Source: Candidatus Bathyarchaeota archaeon (GTDB taxonomy: Archaea > Asgardarchaeota > Lokiarchaeia > Sigyniarchaeales > Sigyniarchaeaceae). Taken from it: a stretch of DNA of 34,471 bases. This document shows, piece after piece, positions 27,601 through 34,330 of this stretch. The stretch spans positions 1 through 34,471 of the forward strand of contig WJJB01000395.1 in assembly GCA_014729935.1 (NCBI GenBank), in the 5' to 3' direction. A program made the position numbers and the translations under genes. How positions within the stretch are numbered: position 1 is the first letter of the stretch; the number at the start of each line of letters is the position of its first letter. The notes beneath the pieces are model-generated. The model had not been told where the DNA came from. It saw only the letters and a list, made by a program, of their open reading frames with translations, and searched no databases.

Positions 27601-27661
27601 GGTGCGTGAGGCTATCACGAATCACGTGGAAAAATTATTGCAAGCAATCCTCCTGCAGTGA
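24617..27661 (+). CDS. Large helical-repeat (TPR-like) protein with beta-sandwich and zinc ribbon
   Basis: A 1014-aa soluble protein. Residues 1 to about 620 are helical hairpins of about 34-40 residues with TPR-like spacing (LYAGLGERTRNQALIEKALDIS, IASLFRKRGKKVQAINLLWRL). A charged linker leads to a beta-sandwich-like segment (about 665-790) containing YIIKIINNSRFQVNELTCRM and LNPGESLSCEFLF, a pattern typical of Ig/appendage-like domains. A mixed alpha/beta part follows, then a zinc ribbon with C889, C894, C911 and C914, and a helical C-terminus. The start is GTG 24617, about 25 nt downstream of an AT-rich TATA-like stretch, fitting a leaderless message; no better ATG exists before residue 40. 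No enzyme motif is seen, so a scaffold or adaptor role is inferred. It is transcribed in the same direction as the C25 peptidase 120 bp downstream. Confidence 0.78.
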   Translation: MEKSTSQRAFLQEFLKVEIKNDFTRITALLDDILTLGLKMDDIASKTDVVGNIVRLYAGLGERTRNQALIEKALDISTKIPYDFRRIREQVNIASLFRKRGKKVQAINLLWRLQDEVKNIKNLELNSVANLAIAGEFYMLNELDDYHMIMERVLSAIEDYQGSILLRINASLSVYGFLVEHNLTGEAFKIFNSIKDILSAQSDATNIGEILRAIVATFISLSNKSSNSQVDFLLEALDLAKEYPTFYELDIIYRDILKQLFITKDRDWIEENLEFLINIIDQVDNDRIKLEIIYKFLLKAHDEKLDIDPEYLEQLIQSLETMKERLSPSRYISFQLMKLQLIGIFVNQEKYFTEIELLISEVLKSSKFRRNLPEKVATILTNPVEFFTITQPDSTEMLERALQLTKHYALLEKKSEILKKILITMAKHGLKMQDVEVLEKSLDYAKKISNLDDRFFVLHEIANALHELKRTLLSKDILSGLLDEIGNIKAPKQRVKAKIALAHTIATREHDIVKGLELIREGIQDTKLYIVGNAHKTVALDELAIEASNIFGWIHETEEAARRQKYTTLISEAKKQLDLETREGIIKAVSIYNEALSFIDKNVDKYEQVWLEDRIEKLKRYLETSDDAEEIGLKEDDWLKKEDYRIRKSDITTKQSIEWRKKRELEYIIKIINNSRFQVNELTCRMKKYARDFLEMENEDVQKKDVLNPGESLSCEFLFIARRDIVPNNAIEAEINFYDPIKNRPVSKDLETPATNAKFRFFVPKKVSSGKFDKIKNKFEKKSHEFQVPYNVYLTWQKLNTLIKSPSFTFKVIQKEYNEIANQFFGVTRFHAESRWNRSRRHSTAIQVIISGDIGERETNVKMEFFLQDPIILYNLINLLEEEIKVWKCPNPDCNAPLDKTQIGIDIPGTCKFCSTIFLLDVNTKKPDRPLSFEILDTRDLESKDQFMNYLKTRVKGMDDSTLDATALLVPEEMREPAKQLLKRAINGEIKPKELVREAITNHVEKLLQAILLQ

Positions 27662-27716
27662 TCGCAACCAAGGAAAGATAATCATGGATTTGGATTAATT
27701 ATTTATACTGGACCAG

Positions 27717-27727
27717 AATTATATATC
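27717..27727 (+). promoter_or_regulatory. TATA-like box upstream of the C25-type peptidase gene
   Basis: AATTATATATC lies 56 nt before ATG 27784 and would give a leader of about 30 nt. A second AT-rich element (TTATTTATAC, around 27698) lies just upstream, so either could be used. Confidence 0.45.
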
Positions 27728-27783
27728 AAGATAGCCACGCGTGCGCCAGTGCACCAAGGGTAAAAATACTCGGGGACCACATC

Positions 27784-30438
27784 ATGAAACCCAAGCATTC
27801 CATGCATCGCAAGGTGGGATCTTCGCGTATCATGTTTCTCACCTTGATTTTCATCGTACCAGTCTTCATTTCAGGAGCTGTATTGCATCACAACAGCCCT
27901 TCTACCACGTTTCAAGGAATTATCCCTTCCCAAGCCATCGATCCCTTGGATTTGGATCAAATCATGCCAAATCAAACCTGTTGGTTCGATCCCGACATCG
28001 AGTGCTTGATAATCACGACGGCAGCTCTTTCGCCCGAGTTTCAGCCGCTTGCAAATCTGAAGACGAGCCGGGGTGTTTTCACTGAAATACTTACAATCGA
28101 ATCCATTTACTCGAATACTACGTTCACCACTGGAGCAAATGATAATGCAGAATCGATTCGTAACGCAATCAAGCATTATCACGAGAACAAGGGAACAGAG
28201 TTCGTGATCATCGGTGGGGACGTTGATGTCGTTCCGATCAGGTATACCTATAATCCAGATATTAGTGAAACACGTTTCAACAACGGCGATTATTATGACA
28301 CGCTCAAGCCAACCGACCAGTACTATGCAGGATTGAATGGCACGTGGGATGATGATGGGGACGGCTTGTACGGGGAAATGAACCTTCACAATGATAATAA
28401 TACCGACGAAGTCGACTGGGATGCAGAAGTTTTCGTCGGCCGACTTCCCGTGCACGATGCGAGCGAGGCAAATACCCTTATTTCGAAGATCATCGATTAT
28501 GAACTGTCCCCGCCAACAGGTGATTGGTTTAGCGATTCGATCTTTGCTGGAGCGGTGAGCCAATTTGCATATGGTCAATATTCTAGCGTGGATGAGGCGG
28601 AATTGAGTGACTTCATGATTAGTAATTACTTCTCTTCCATGGATCCAACAAGGCTATATTTCAATACCAGTGATTACAGTCCAGTTGAACCATTCACGAC
28701 GCTTTCTTGGGATAACCTCCGTTCTGCGTGGAACCAAGGTGCTTCCGTGCTCAACTTGGCAGGTCATGGCAATCCTTGCAGTTACGGGGGGTATGAAAGC
28801 GTGATGGGAGACGTAACATACATGAATAGTGTGAATTCTGCAACGTTAAGTAATGGAGGAAAGCTGCCCTTTGTATATATCTACGCGTGTTCATCTGGTG
28901 CCTTTGATTTGGAAGAAATTGGCTCTAGCACGCCGATCAATGGCGTTTGGCAATCCTTGGCGGAAAGACTCATCAGGAATCCATCAGGGGGCGCCATTGC
29001 AGTCGTATCTGGTATGCGCACCACGTATTATTTCGAAGGAGATGAGGAGTTGGAAGCGCTTAATCGGGGGCAAAACCGATTCTTCTGGCGGGAGTTCATG
29101 GTTAACCAAGAATACCAACCAGGTAGGACACTATATAAATCAAAAGAGACATATATAGAGGAGTTCATAAATAAGTATTGGAACGTGGACTTGAATTGGG
29201 ACCCCGAGAAGGCAGAGGATAATGATTACATGGAATACCAAGAGGAATTTCGCAAGAATATCCTCACGTATAATTTATTGGGGGATCCCGAGATGCCCAT
29301 TTACACTGCAACTCCTCGGAACTTTACCTCTGGCATCTTACCTCCCACGGCATATCACGGGGATAAATTACTCTTGGAGGTAACTGACCACCTGGGCATG
29401 CCAGTTTCAAATGCTAGAATTTTAATTAACAATTCAGAATACTATATCACGTGTACCACGGATGATCTTGGCATTGGCACCATTCGCATCCCGCATGATC
29501 CCGCGTTAATCGGGGGTGGTTTAAATTATACCATTTCCGCGCATAACATGAACCGGACCAATGGCGTGATTACAATCTTGAACGATACCGTGGCCCCAGT
29601 CCAATTATCAGGGGATATACCCACATCCAAGGTTTCATACAAGAAACCATTCACTATCAGTGCCACGGGAATTGATGATGGTTCCGGCATTAAATACGCG
29701 TTCGTGATCTACGTTGAAAGTAACGGGAGCCTTGACACGTTCCATGAAATGACCCTCGTGTCACATCAAGGGAACTCAACCTCATTTAATTATTCTTACC
29801 CGCTTGATCTGGACCCAGGAAGTACATTAAGTTTATATCTAGTCGGTTATGATGCATCCGGTTCTTGCACGGTTGCCATGAAGGATGGCACCTCGCTTTA
29901 CACCATTAATGTGAAAACGCGTGCCATGGAAATAATCATGCTGGCCTTCGCGGTCGTGGGAATCCCAGCCATGTGCATCCTTGCAATATTATGGTTGAAT
30001 AAATACCGGGAAAAGCAAGCCAATAGCATCCCCCTAGGACGCACGGCTGTCAATTGGGATACCAAGGAACGGGAGGAAACGTCTAAGAATGCAAAAGAAC
30101 AGCAACCAGTCCTTACCCATGATTTCCAGCATACAAAACTGGGATCTGAAGCAAAAAATGAATTGGCATCACGATTGACAAGGGAAATACCTGGTTTTCC
30201 AGGCATATCCGTGATTCAATTCCTTTCCAAGTGGTTATACAAGCGAAAGGGAGGGGGGGTGGCGGAACGTCCTGGTGAGGTTATCATGCTCGAAGAAGGA
30301 GACCTGCAACCCTTCGAACAGCATTTGTTTTCCACGCTCTCGTCAATCCCTACCATTGATGATCCAGATTCAATGGTTGAACGGTACATGGAAGCAATAA
30401 GGAATGGAATTGGCATGGCTGTGTGGAAAGTCCGGTAA
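27784..30438 (+). CDS. Membrane-anchored gingipain-like (C25-type, clan CD) cysteine peptidase
   Basis: An 884-aa protein. The N-terminal hydrophobic segment (about 16-34, after a basic start) is a signal peptide or anchor. The catalytic region (about 70-510) has the caspase-like sheet with FVIIGGDVDVVPIRY (140-154), VFVGRLPV (216-223), NLAGHGNP with candidate catalytic His328, and VYIYACSSG with candidate Cys369. These are the C25/clan CD dyad motifs. An Asp-rich DDDGDG loop (189-194) may bind calcium. Two Ig-like beta domains follow (about 515-710), then a TM helix (716-739) and a cytosolic tail of about 145 residues. The peptidase should face outside, attached to the membrane. The C25 family is known from bacterial secreted proteases such as gingipains. 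Substrate and activation are unknown; the small two-TM gene downstream may be functionally linked. Confidence 0.83.
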   Translation: MKPKHSMHRKVGSSRIMFLTLIFIVPVFISGAVLHHNSPSTTFQGIIPSQAIDPLDLDQIMPNQTCWFDPDIECLIITTAALSPEFQPLANLKTSRGVFTEILTIESIYSNTTFTTGANDNAESIRNAIKHYHENKGTEFVIIGGDVDVVPIRYTYNPDISETRFNNGDYYDTLKPTDQYYAGLNGTWDDDGDGLYGEMNLHNDNNTDEVDWDAEVFVGRLPVHDASEANTLISKIIDYELSPPTGDWFSDSIFAGAVSQFAYGQYSSVDEAELSDFMISNYFSSMDPTRLYFNTSDYSPVEPFTTLSWDNLRSAWNQGASVLNLAGHGNPCSYGGYESVMGDVTYMNSVNSATLSNGGKLPFVYIYACSSGAFDLEEIGSSTPINGVWQSLAERLIRNPSGGAIAVVSGMRTTYYFEGDEELEALNRGQNRFFWREFMVNQEYQPGRTLYKSKETYIEEFINKYWNVDLNWDPEKAEDNDYMEYQEEFRKNILTYNLLGDPEMPIYTATPRNFTSGILPPTAYHGDKLLLEVTDHLGMPVSNARILINNSEYYITCTTDDLGIGTIRIPHDPALIGGGLNYTISAHNMNRTNGVITILNDTVAPVQLSGDIPTSKVSYKKPFTISATGIDDGSGIKYAFVIYVESNGSLDTFHEMTLVSHQGNSTSFNYSYPLDLDPGSTLSLYLVGYDASGSCTVAMKDGTSLYTINVKTRAMEIIMLAFAVVGIPAMCILAILWLNKYREKQANSIPLGRTAVNWDTKEREETSKNAKEQQPVLTHDFQHTKLGSEAKNELASRLTREIPGFPGISVIQFLSKWLYKRKGGGVAERPGEVIMLEEGDLQPFEQHLFSTLSSIPTIDDPDSMVERYMEAIRNGIGMAVWKVR

Positions 30439-30486
30439 CCACCAACGGTCGCTAGGTTTATTTTTTCCATTTCCTTATTGTAGACC

Positions 30487-30990
30487 ATGATCCTTGATAA
30501 GATCAAGGCTTTTTTCCGGGACTACTGGTGGTTCTTCTATTTGCTGCTCACCATCACCGTGTTTTTCATCGATATCCAGTGGGGGATCGTGCTAGCCCTC
30601 GTCTTTTGTGGATTGATCGTGGGCATTACCCTGTTGAAGCGCATGGGGAAAGCGAAAATCTCCAAAAACTTGTTAGGGATCGACAAGATCAGTGAACGGG
30701 AACTTGCCGGGATAACTGGAACTTACGTGGAAAAAGTGCATGCATTCCTGCACGATGTCTCCCGCAATCCCGATGCGTCTGGAATTGCAATTCTCGTGAA
30801 GGGCGAGTATATCTATTTTTCTAACAAAGTTATAAAGAAATTCAAGTTGAAATACAAGGAAGGAATGGGCATGAAGGAGATCATTGCATCCATGGAACAA
30901 ATCGAGACCCGCGATGAATACAAGAAAATATTGCAAAGACTCGAAGAATTTGACGAGCTCCCAGAACGAGACAAGTCAACAAAGGAATAA
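30487..30990 (+). CDS. Small two-TM protein with cytosolic domain, unknown function
   Basis: A 167-aa protein. Two hydrophobic helices (about 14-31 and 33-50) form a hairpin near the N-terminus, followed by a basic stretch (KRMGKAKISK) and a soluble domain of about 110 residues (GIAILVKGEYIYFSNKVIKKFKLKYKEGMGMKEI) with a charged C-terminal helix. By the positive-inside rule the domain is cytosolic. The ATG is preceded 25-30 nt upstream by a T-rich TTTATTTTTTCC element, consistent with a leaderless message. It starts 48 nt after the peptidase gene on the same strand and converges on the cyclotransferase-like gene with a 30-nt gap. I do not recognise the family. Confidence 0.75.
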   Translation: MILDKIKAFFRDYWWFFYLLLTITVFFIDIQWGIVLALVFCGLIVGITLLKRMGKAKISKNLLGIDKISERELAGITGTYVEKVHAFLHDVSRNPDASGIAILVKGEYIYFSNKVIKKFKLKYKEGMGMKEIIASMEQIETRDEYKKILQRLEEFDELPERDKSTKE

Positions 30991-31020
30991 CTACATGGTA
31001 ATAACGGCATTGCAAGAAAC

Positions 31021-31518
31021 TCACGAATCCACAAATAATTCTGGCAGAGCCTCGACAAGTTCTGGATTATCCCTGGCCATTTTCTCTACCCACGTGTCTT
31101 TCTCCATCATTTCATCGTAGCTTTCCCTATCTTGCCGTTTCATCATCTTGAAGATGTTATCCAAACGTAAACTTTCGGTGGAATGAGATGGAACGTATAA
31201 CCAAGCATGAAATCCTTCAAGGGGGGTCGAGGGAAGGAGTCCTTGCTTGTCTGCAATAACTTCGACCGGGACAAGCTTTCGATCATAAAATGAAGGGTAC
31301 CCCTCGTACGTGTCCCAATACGATAATCCTTCTTCTGTTTCCACCATGAGGATGCCACGCATGGAAGCATTTTCCTTCTTGATTGCGAACGGGAAGGGGA
31401 AACCAAAAAGTTCACTATCATGATAGATGCGTTTATATCCATTTATTTCTGCAACGATGGGAAACTTTTGATAATTCATGGGGATGAGCGTGCCATACCC
31501 GAAAATGATGATAACCAC
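31021..31518 (-). CDS. Gamma-glutamylcyclotransferase-like (AIG2/GGCT fold) protein
   Basis: A 165-aa protein. FGYGTL (6-11) is the characteristic loop that forms the substrate-binding pocket of the GGCT/AIG2 fold. DTYEGYPSFYDR (69-80) carries the conserved Glu (Glu72), the general base in characterised family members, and MRGILMVE (53-60) fits the central strand. Family enzymes convert gamma-glutamyl amines or peptides to 5-oxoproline; the substrate here is unknown. The C-terminus has an extra acidic helix of about 45 residues. The start is GTG 31516-31518, since no ATG precedes the first strand. On the minus strand TTACATAATT lies about 22 nt upstream, suggesting a leaderless message. The SDR gene upstream ends 62 nt before it. 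Confidence 0.82.
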   Translation of the reverse strand: MVIIIFGYGTLIPMNYQKFPIVAEINGYKRIYHDSELFGFPFPFAIKKENASMRGILMVETEEGLSYWDTYEGYPSFYDRKLVPVEVIADKQGLLPSTPLEGFHAWLYVPSHSTESLRLDNIFKMMKRQDRESYDEMMEKDTWVEKMARDNPELVEALPELFVDS

Positions 31519-31580
31519 GATAAATCCTGCACCTGCAATTATGTAATGAGATACACTGCTACACTAAAAAATGACTCGGT

Positions 31581-32327
31581 TTACTTCCTGAATTGCTCCC
31601 GTTTTCTCGGTTTCAATTCAATCAACTTGGTGTTTGCAGTTTCGGATTGGTTCACGATATATTCAATGGTGTTGGCGACATCCTCAGGCTCCAGCAAGAA
31701 GGGACGGGTATCCTTTCCACCGGGCTCGACGCCACCGAATGTCGTGTTCACGGAGCCAGGGCAGATAACGGTCACGGCAATACCATGGTGCTTGACTTCT
31801 TCCCTCAAGGACTCGCTGAATCCCACCACGGCGAACTTGGAACTTGCATATGCAGTACCTCCAGCAAATCCATGCAAACCAGCCACGGATGAAATATTGA
31901 TGATTTGTCCCTTCAACTGTCTTATCATGTGTGGAATGACATGCCGAGTCATCAAGAAGGTACCAAACACGTTCACGTCGAAGATATCCTTGAATTCATC
32001 CATTTTAAAATCTTGGACTGGCTTGTACATGCCCTTGCCTGCATTATTAATTAACACATCAATGCATCCAAAGGTATCCAGGATTTCTTGGATGGTATTC
32101 TTGACTTGCATCTCGTCCGTCACGTCACAGGTTATCATCACTGGATTGGAGTTCTCGTGTTTTTTCTTGATGAGAGCAACCACTTTCCCGAGCAGTTTTT
32201 CAGTTCTTGCAACTAATGCCACTTGATGTTCCCCTGCCAAGCGTAAAGCGGTGGCACGACCGATACCCTTCGAAGCACCCGTTATCAAGACAACCTTTTT
32301 TTCATATCCCATGCATGAATCATTCAT
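31581..32327 (-). CDS. Short-chain dehydrogenase/reductase (classical SDR)
   Basis: A 248-aa NAD(P)-dependent oxidoreductase of the classical SDR family. TGASKGIG is the cofactor-binding glycine motif (about 16-23), NNAG lies at about 94-97, the catalytic Ser is in ISSVAG (about 145-150), and YASSK gives the catalytic Tyr and Lys (about 160 and 164). The substrate cannot be told from sequence. The start is uncertain: the frame is open to a TTG at 32339, with ATG at 32325-32327 (chosen) and at 32310-32312, the latter giving the shortest lead-in before the first strand. The chosen ATG overlaps the last 8 nt of the XPF gene, pointing to one transcript (XPF, then SDR). The function is probably unrelated to repair. 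Confidence 0.93.
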   Translation of the reverse strand: MNDSCMGYEKKVVLITGASKGIGRATALRLAGEHQVALVARTEKLLGKVVALIKKKHENSNPVMITCDVTDEMQVKNTIQEILDTFGCIDVLINNAGKGMYKPVQDFKMDEFKDIFDVNVFGTFLMTRHVIPHMIRQLKGQIINISSVAGLHGFAGGTAYASSKFAVVGFSESLREEVKHHGIAVTVICPGSVNTTFGGVEPGGKDTRPFLLEPEDVANTIEYIVNQSETANTKLIELKPRKREQFRK

Positions 32328-33030
32328 TTCCCTGTTCAATTAGTTTCCGGTTTTCCAGAACGAACTTGACACCAATTCCCTTTATATTGGCAAGGGGGCC
32401 TTCCAATCCCTTCGGATTTCCCGTGCGGGTGTAGACCACGCTTGTTGATGCCAATGCTTGGAACACGCCAAGAGGGGTCTTGAACGCATCAATCAATTTC
32501 ACCGCGGTTTTCGGGCCGACGTTATACATTCCTTCCAAGATGAATGCGCGCCTCTCGTCAAGGGTCATGAGCTTGGGAACCGATCGTGCCAAGATGGGGT
32601 CTTCATCCTTCACTTGAACCCGCAGCACGAGTCGTTTCAATATCAAGGCGGTATCCCGCCAATCCCTTGATGGAATCATTGGCAGGCTGAACCGAAAAGC
32701 AAGGTAGACCAACACGCCGAAAATTGATGCGGGGTTCATGGAAGTATTCTTGAAGATCGAATCGAAATCTTCCAAAATCAAGATGGGGGAGCTTGCTGCC
32801 TCGTACAGCCGGTTGATTTGCTCGAATAGCCTGTTATCCATGATGGAACTGGTCAGGTCATTTCCGGACTTCCTCTCCACCACCACGTCATTGGATACGA
32901 TGTAGTCCCCCACAGTTAGCTGGGTTTTCACGACATCTAACCCTTCTTCTTTCAACCAATCAATGATTTCTGCAGGTTCACGATGGTCTATCATGATGGT
33001 AGGAGTTGGTTCTCGATCTGGATTCATCAT
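32320..33030 (-). CDS. XPF/ERCC4-type structure-specific endonuclease (nuclease plus HhH, no helicase)
   Basis: A 236-aa DNA repair/replication nuclease. The ERCC4 domain occupies residues 10-150, with metal and active-site residues DHRE (15-18), GDY (41-43) and ERKSGND (52-58), the signature of the XPF/Mus81/Hef nuclease. A tandem helix-hairpin-helix domain follows (NVGPKTAVKLIDAF about 169-182, IKGIGVKFVLENR about 218-230). No helicase is fused, so it resembles the short crenarchaeal-type XPF rather than euryarchaeal Hef. The C-terminus (KLIEQGNE) has no PIP box, which short XPFs often have. Members cut 3'-flap and forked DNA as dimers with PCNA. The ATG is 24 nt downstream of the shared TATA box at 33055-33065. 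Confidence 0.94.
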   Translation of the reverse strand: MMNPDREPTPTIMIDHREPAEIIDWLKEEGLDVVKTQLTVGDYIVSNDVVVERKSGNDLTSSIMDNRLFEQINRLYEAASSPILILEDFDSIFKNTSMNPASIFGVLVYLAFRFSLPMIPSRDWRDTALILKRLVLRVQVKDEDPILARSVPKLMTLDERRAFILEGMYNVGPKTAVKLIDAFKTPLGVFQALASTSVVYTRTGNPKGLEGPLANIKGIGVKFVLENRKLIEQGNE

Positions 33031-33054
33031 CCTTCAATAGAAGATAATGAAAAA

Positions 33055-33065
33055 CTTATAAAAAG
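33055..33065. promoter_or_regulatory. Bidirectional TATA box between the XPF and rubrerythrin genes
   Basis: CTTATAAAAAG reads as a TATA box on both strands. On the minus strand its end is 24 nt from the XPF ATG (33030). On the plus strand it lies 38 nt from the rubrerythrin ATG (33104), giving a leader of about 15 nt. One element may thus serve both divergent genes. Confidence 0.5.
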
Positions 33066-33103
33066 AGAAAGCAAATTCGTGCTTGCATTTGGTGCGTGAA
33101 ACC

Positions 33104-33619
33104 ATGGATGAAACCACTTTGGAAAAGCTGAAGGCGGCATTCGCTGGAGAGAGTCAGGCAAACAGGAAGTACTTGGCATTTTCACGGAAAGCGGAGAGGG
33201 AAGGATTCGAGAACGTTGCGTTGTTGTTCCGTGCTGTTGCAGAAGCGGAAACCGTGCACGCGTTAAATCATTTCAAGCTATTCGGATTGGGAAACACGGA
33301 GGATAACCTGAAATCCGCGATGAAAGGTGAACATTACGAGGTGAAGAGCATGTACCCTTCGTTTCTCGAGCAGGCAAAAGAAGCGGGCGAAAAGGGGGCA
33401 ATACGGACATTCACCTACGCGGTGGAAGCAGAAAAGATTCATGAAAAAATGTACGAGGATGCTATTAAAAACGTGGAAGATGGAAAGGATATTTCCATCC
33501 CTGGTGGAAAAATAGCCGTTTGTACTATTTGTGGGCATACCGTGTTTGGTACACCACCAGACGTGTGTCCAGTTTGCAATGCAAGCAAGAAAGCTTTTCA
33601 AATATTTCAAGGAAAGTAA
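33104..33619 (+). CDS. rbr: Rubrerythrin (copy 1)
   Basis: A 171-aa non-haem di-iron peroxidase. The four-helix ferritin-like domain shows Glu16 (GESQANRKY), Glu49xxHis52, Glu79 in EHYEV, and Glu110xxHis113 (EAEKIHEK), the carboxylate/His ligands of the diiron site. A rubredoxin-like C-terminal domain follows with C140xxC143 and C155xxC158. Rubrerythrins reduce H2O2 with electrons from rubredoxin-type reductases and protect anaerobes. The frame is open from TTG 33083, but ATG 33104 is chosen because it fits the usual start and the TATA box at 33055-33065. The hairpin at 33638-33665 with a T-run downstream may terminate it. A second copy converges from the right. Confidence 0.96.
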   Translation: MDETTLEKLKAAFAGESQANRKYLAFSRKAEREGFENVALLFRAVAEAETVHALNHFKLFGLGNTEDNLKSAMKGEHYEVKSMYPSFLEQAKEAGEKGAIRTFTYAVEAEKIHEKMYEDAIKNVEDGKDISIPGGKIAVCTICGHTVFGTPPDVCPVCNASKKAFQIFQGK

Positions 33620-33637
33620 AAAGGCTCGGAAATTATA

Positions 33638-33679
33638 CAAGATCACGCGTCACTCGATGATCTTGAATATTTCTTTTTT
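33638..33679 (+). terminator. Hairpin plus T-run downstream of rubrerythrin copy 1
   Basis: CAAGATCA (33638-33645) and TGATCTTG (33658-33665) form a perfect 8-bp inverted repeat with a 12-nt loop, followed by T-rich DNA ending in six Ts (to 33679). This looks like an intrinsic-type terminator for the plus strand. It overlaps the last codons of the convergent second rubrerythrin, so the arm composition partly reflects coding. Confidence 0.45.
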
Positions 33680-34159
33680 AGCCTTGCACACGGGACACTC
33701 ATCCGGGGGACTACCGAAGGTGGTATATCCACACATCCCACACACGGATATTTTATTTTCATCAATTTCCATGTCCTGGTTTTCCAATACTTTTTCCAAT
33801 GCATTGATAAACATGCGCTCATGGATTTTCTCGGCTTCAAGGGCATACACGAATGTTTTCGATGCACGACCCTCTCCCGCGTTCTCCGCTATATCAATGT
33901 ACTCGGGATACATTTCTGTTACCTCGTGATTTTCTCCCTGAACCGCCGCCTTGACATTATCGGCTGTGGAACCCAAGCCAAATAACCTGAAATGATTATG
34001 GGCGTGGATAGTTTCTGCAGCAGCAACTGCTCGAAACAGTATTGCTACATTAGGAAAACCATCTTTTTCCGCTTTTTCTGCAAAAGCCAAGTATTTCCTG
34101 TTCGCTTGGCTTTCTCCCGCAAATGCGGCTTTCAATTTTTGTAGTGTATCATCATCCAT
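33650..34159 (-). CDS. rbr: Rubrerythrin (copy 2)
   Basis: A 169-aa paralogue of copy 1, clearly more than half identical over its length. All key residues are kept: Glu16, Glu49xxHis52, Glu79, Glu110xxHis113, and rubredoxin Cys pairs 140/143 and 155/158. It should have the same peroxide-reducing function. The copies are convergent with only 30 nt between stops, so they arose by inverted duplication or were brought together. ATG 34159 is the natural family start. An AT-rich AGATTAAAACATGG stretch about 35-50 nt upstream on the minus strand may be its TATA element. The differing promoters could give the two copies different induction. Confidence 0.96.
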   Translation of the reverse strand: MDDDTLQKLKAAFAGESQANRKYLAFAEKAEKDGFPNVAILFRAVAAAETIHAHNHFRLFGLGSTADNVKAAVQGENHEVTEMYPEYIDIAENAGEGRASKTFVYALEAEKIHERMFINALEKVLENQDMEIDENKISVCGMCGYTTFGSPPDECPVCKAKKEIFKIIE

Positions 34160-34200
34160 TAAATATCAGCTCTTGTGATTACATCCATGTTTTAATCTAT

Positions 34201-34254
34201 ACCACAACGTGGTTTGATTAACTTCATGATAAAAAAAAAGCAATTGGTTGTGGT
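34201..34254. promoter_or_regulatory. Inverted 8-bp repeat upstream of rubrerythrin copy 2 (possible operator)
   Basis: ACCACAAC (34201-34208) and its exact reverse complement GTTGTGGT (34247-34254) are 38 nt apart. The left arm is also part of a tighter palindrome, ACCACAACGTGGT (34201-34213). The site lies between copy 2 and the oxidoreductase gene, upstream of both, and could bind a redox-responsive regulator. No such regulator is encoded in the window. Confidence 0.3.
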
Positions 34255-34299
34255 GCATAATGTTCATGGGCAATCCATTTATGCTCCCATAAGCTAAGG

Positions 34300-34306
34300 A
34301 TATACA
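34300..34306 (+). promoter_or_regulatory. TATA-like box of the oxidoreductase gene
   Basis: The TATA-like ATATACA core within GGATATACAG lies 24 nt before ATG 34331, the spacing of a leaderless archaeal message. The similar GATATACAG occurs near 9298, upstream of the first four-TM gene. Confidence 0.45.
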
Positions 34307-34330
34307 GTCAATCCAACTCGTGAATGGATC

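Noticed and set aside
27871..28578. A 235-aa minus-strand open frame
   Set aside because: It lies opposite the catalytic domain of the C25-type peptidase, whose motifs are clear, so this is a shadow frame.
31420..32226. A 268-aa plus-strand open frame
   Set aside because: It is antisense to the SDR and the cyclotransferase-like gene, both of which show family motifs; the frame itself has no recognisable domain.
33083..33103. TTG start of rubrerythrin copy 1
   Set aside because: The ATG at 33104 matches the family start and the promoter distance.
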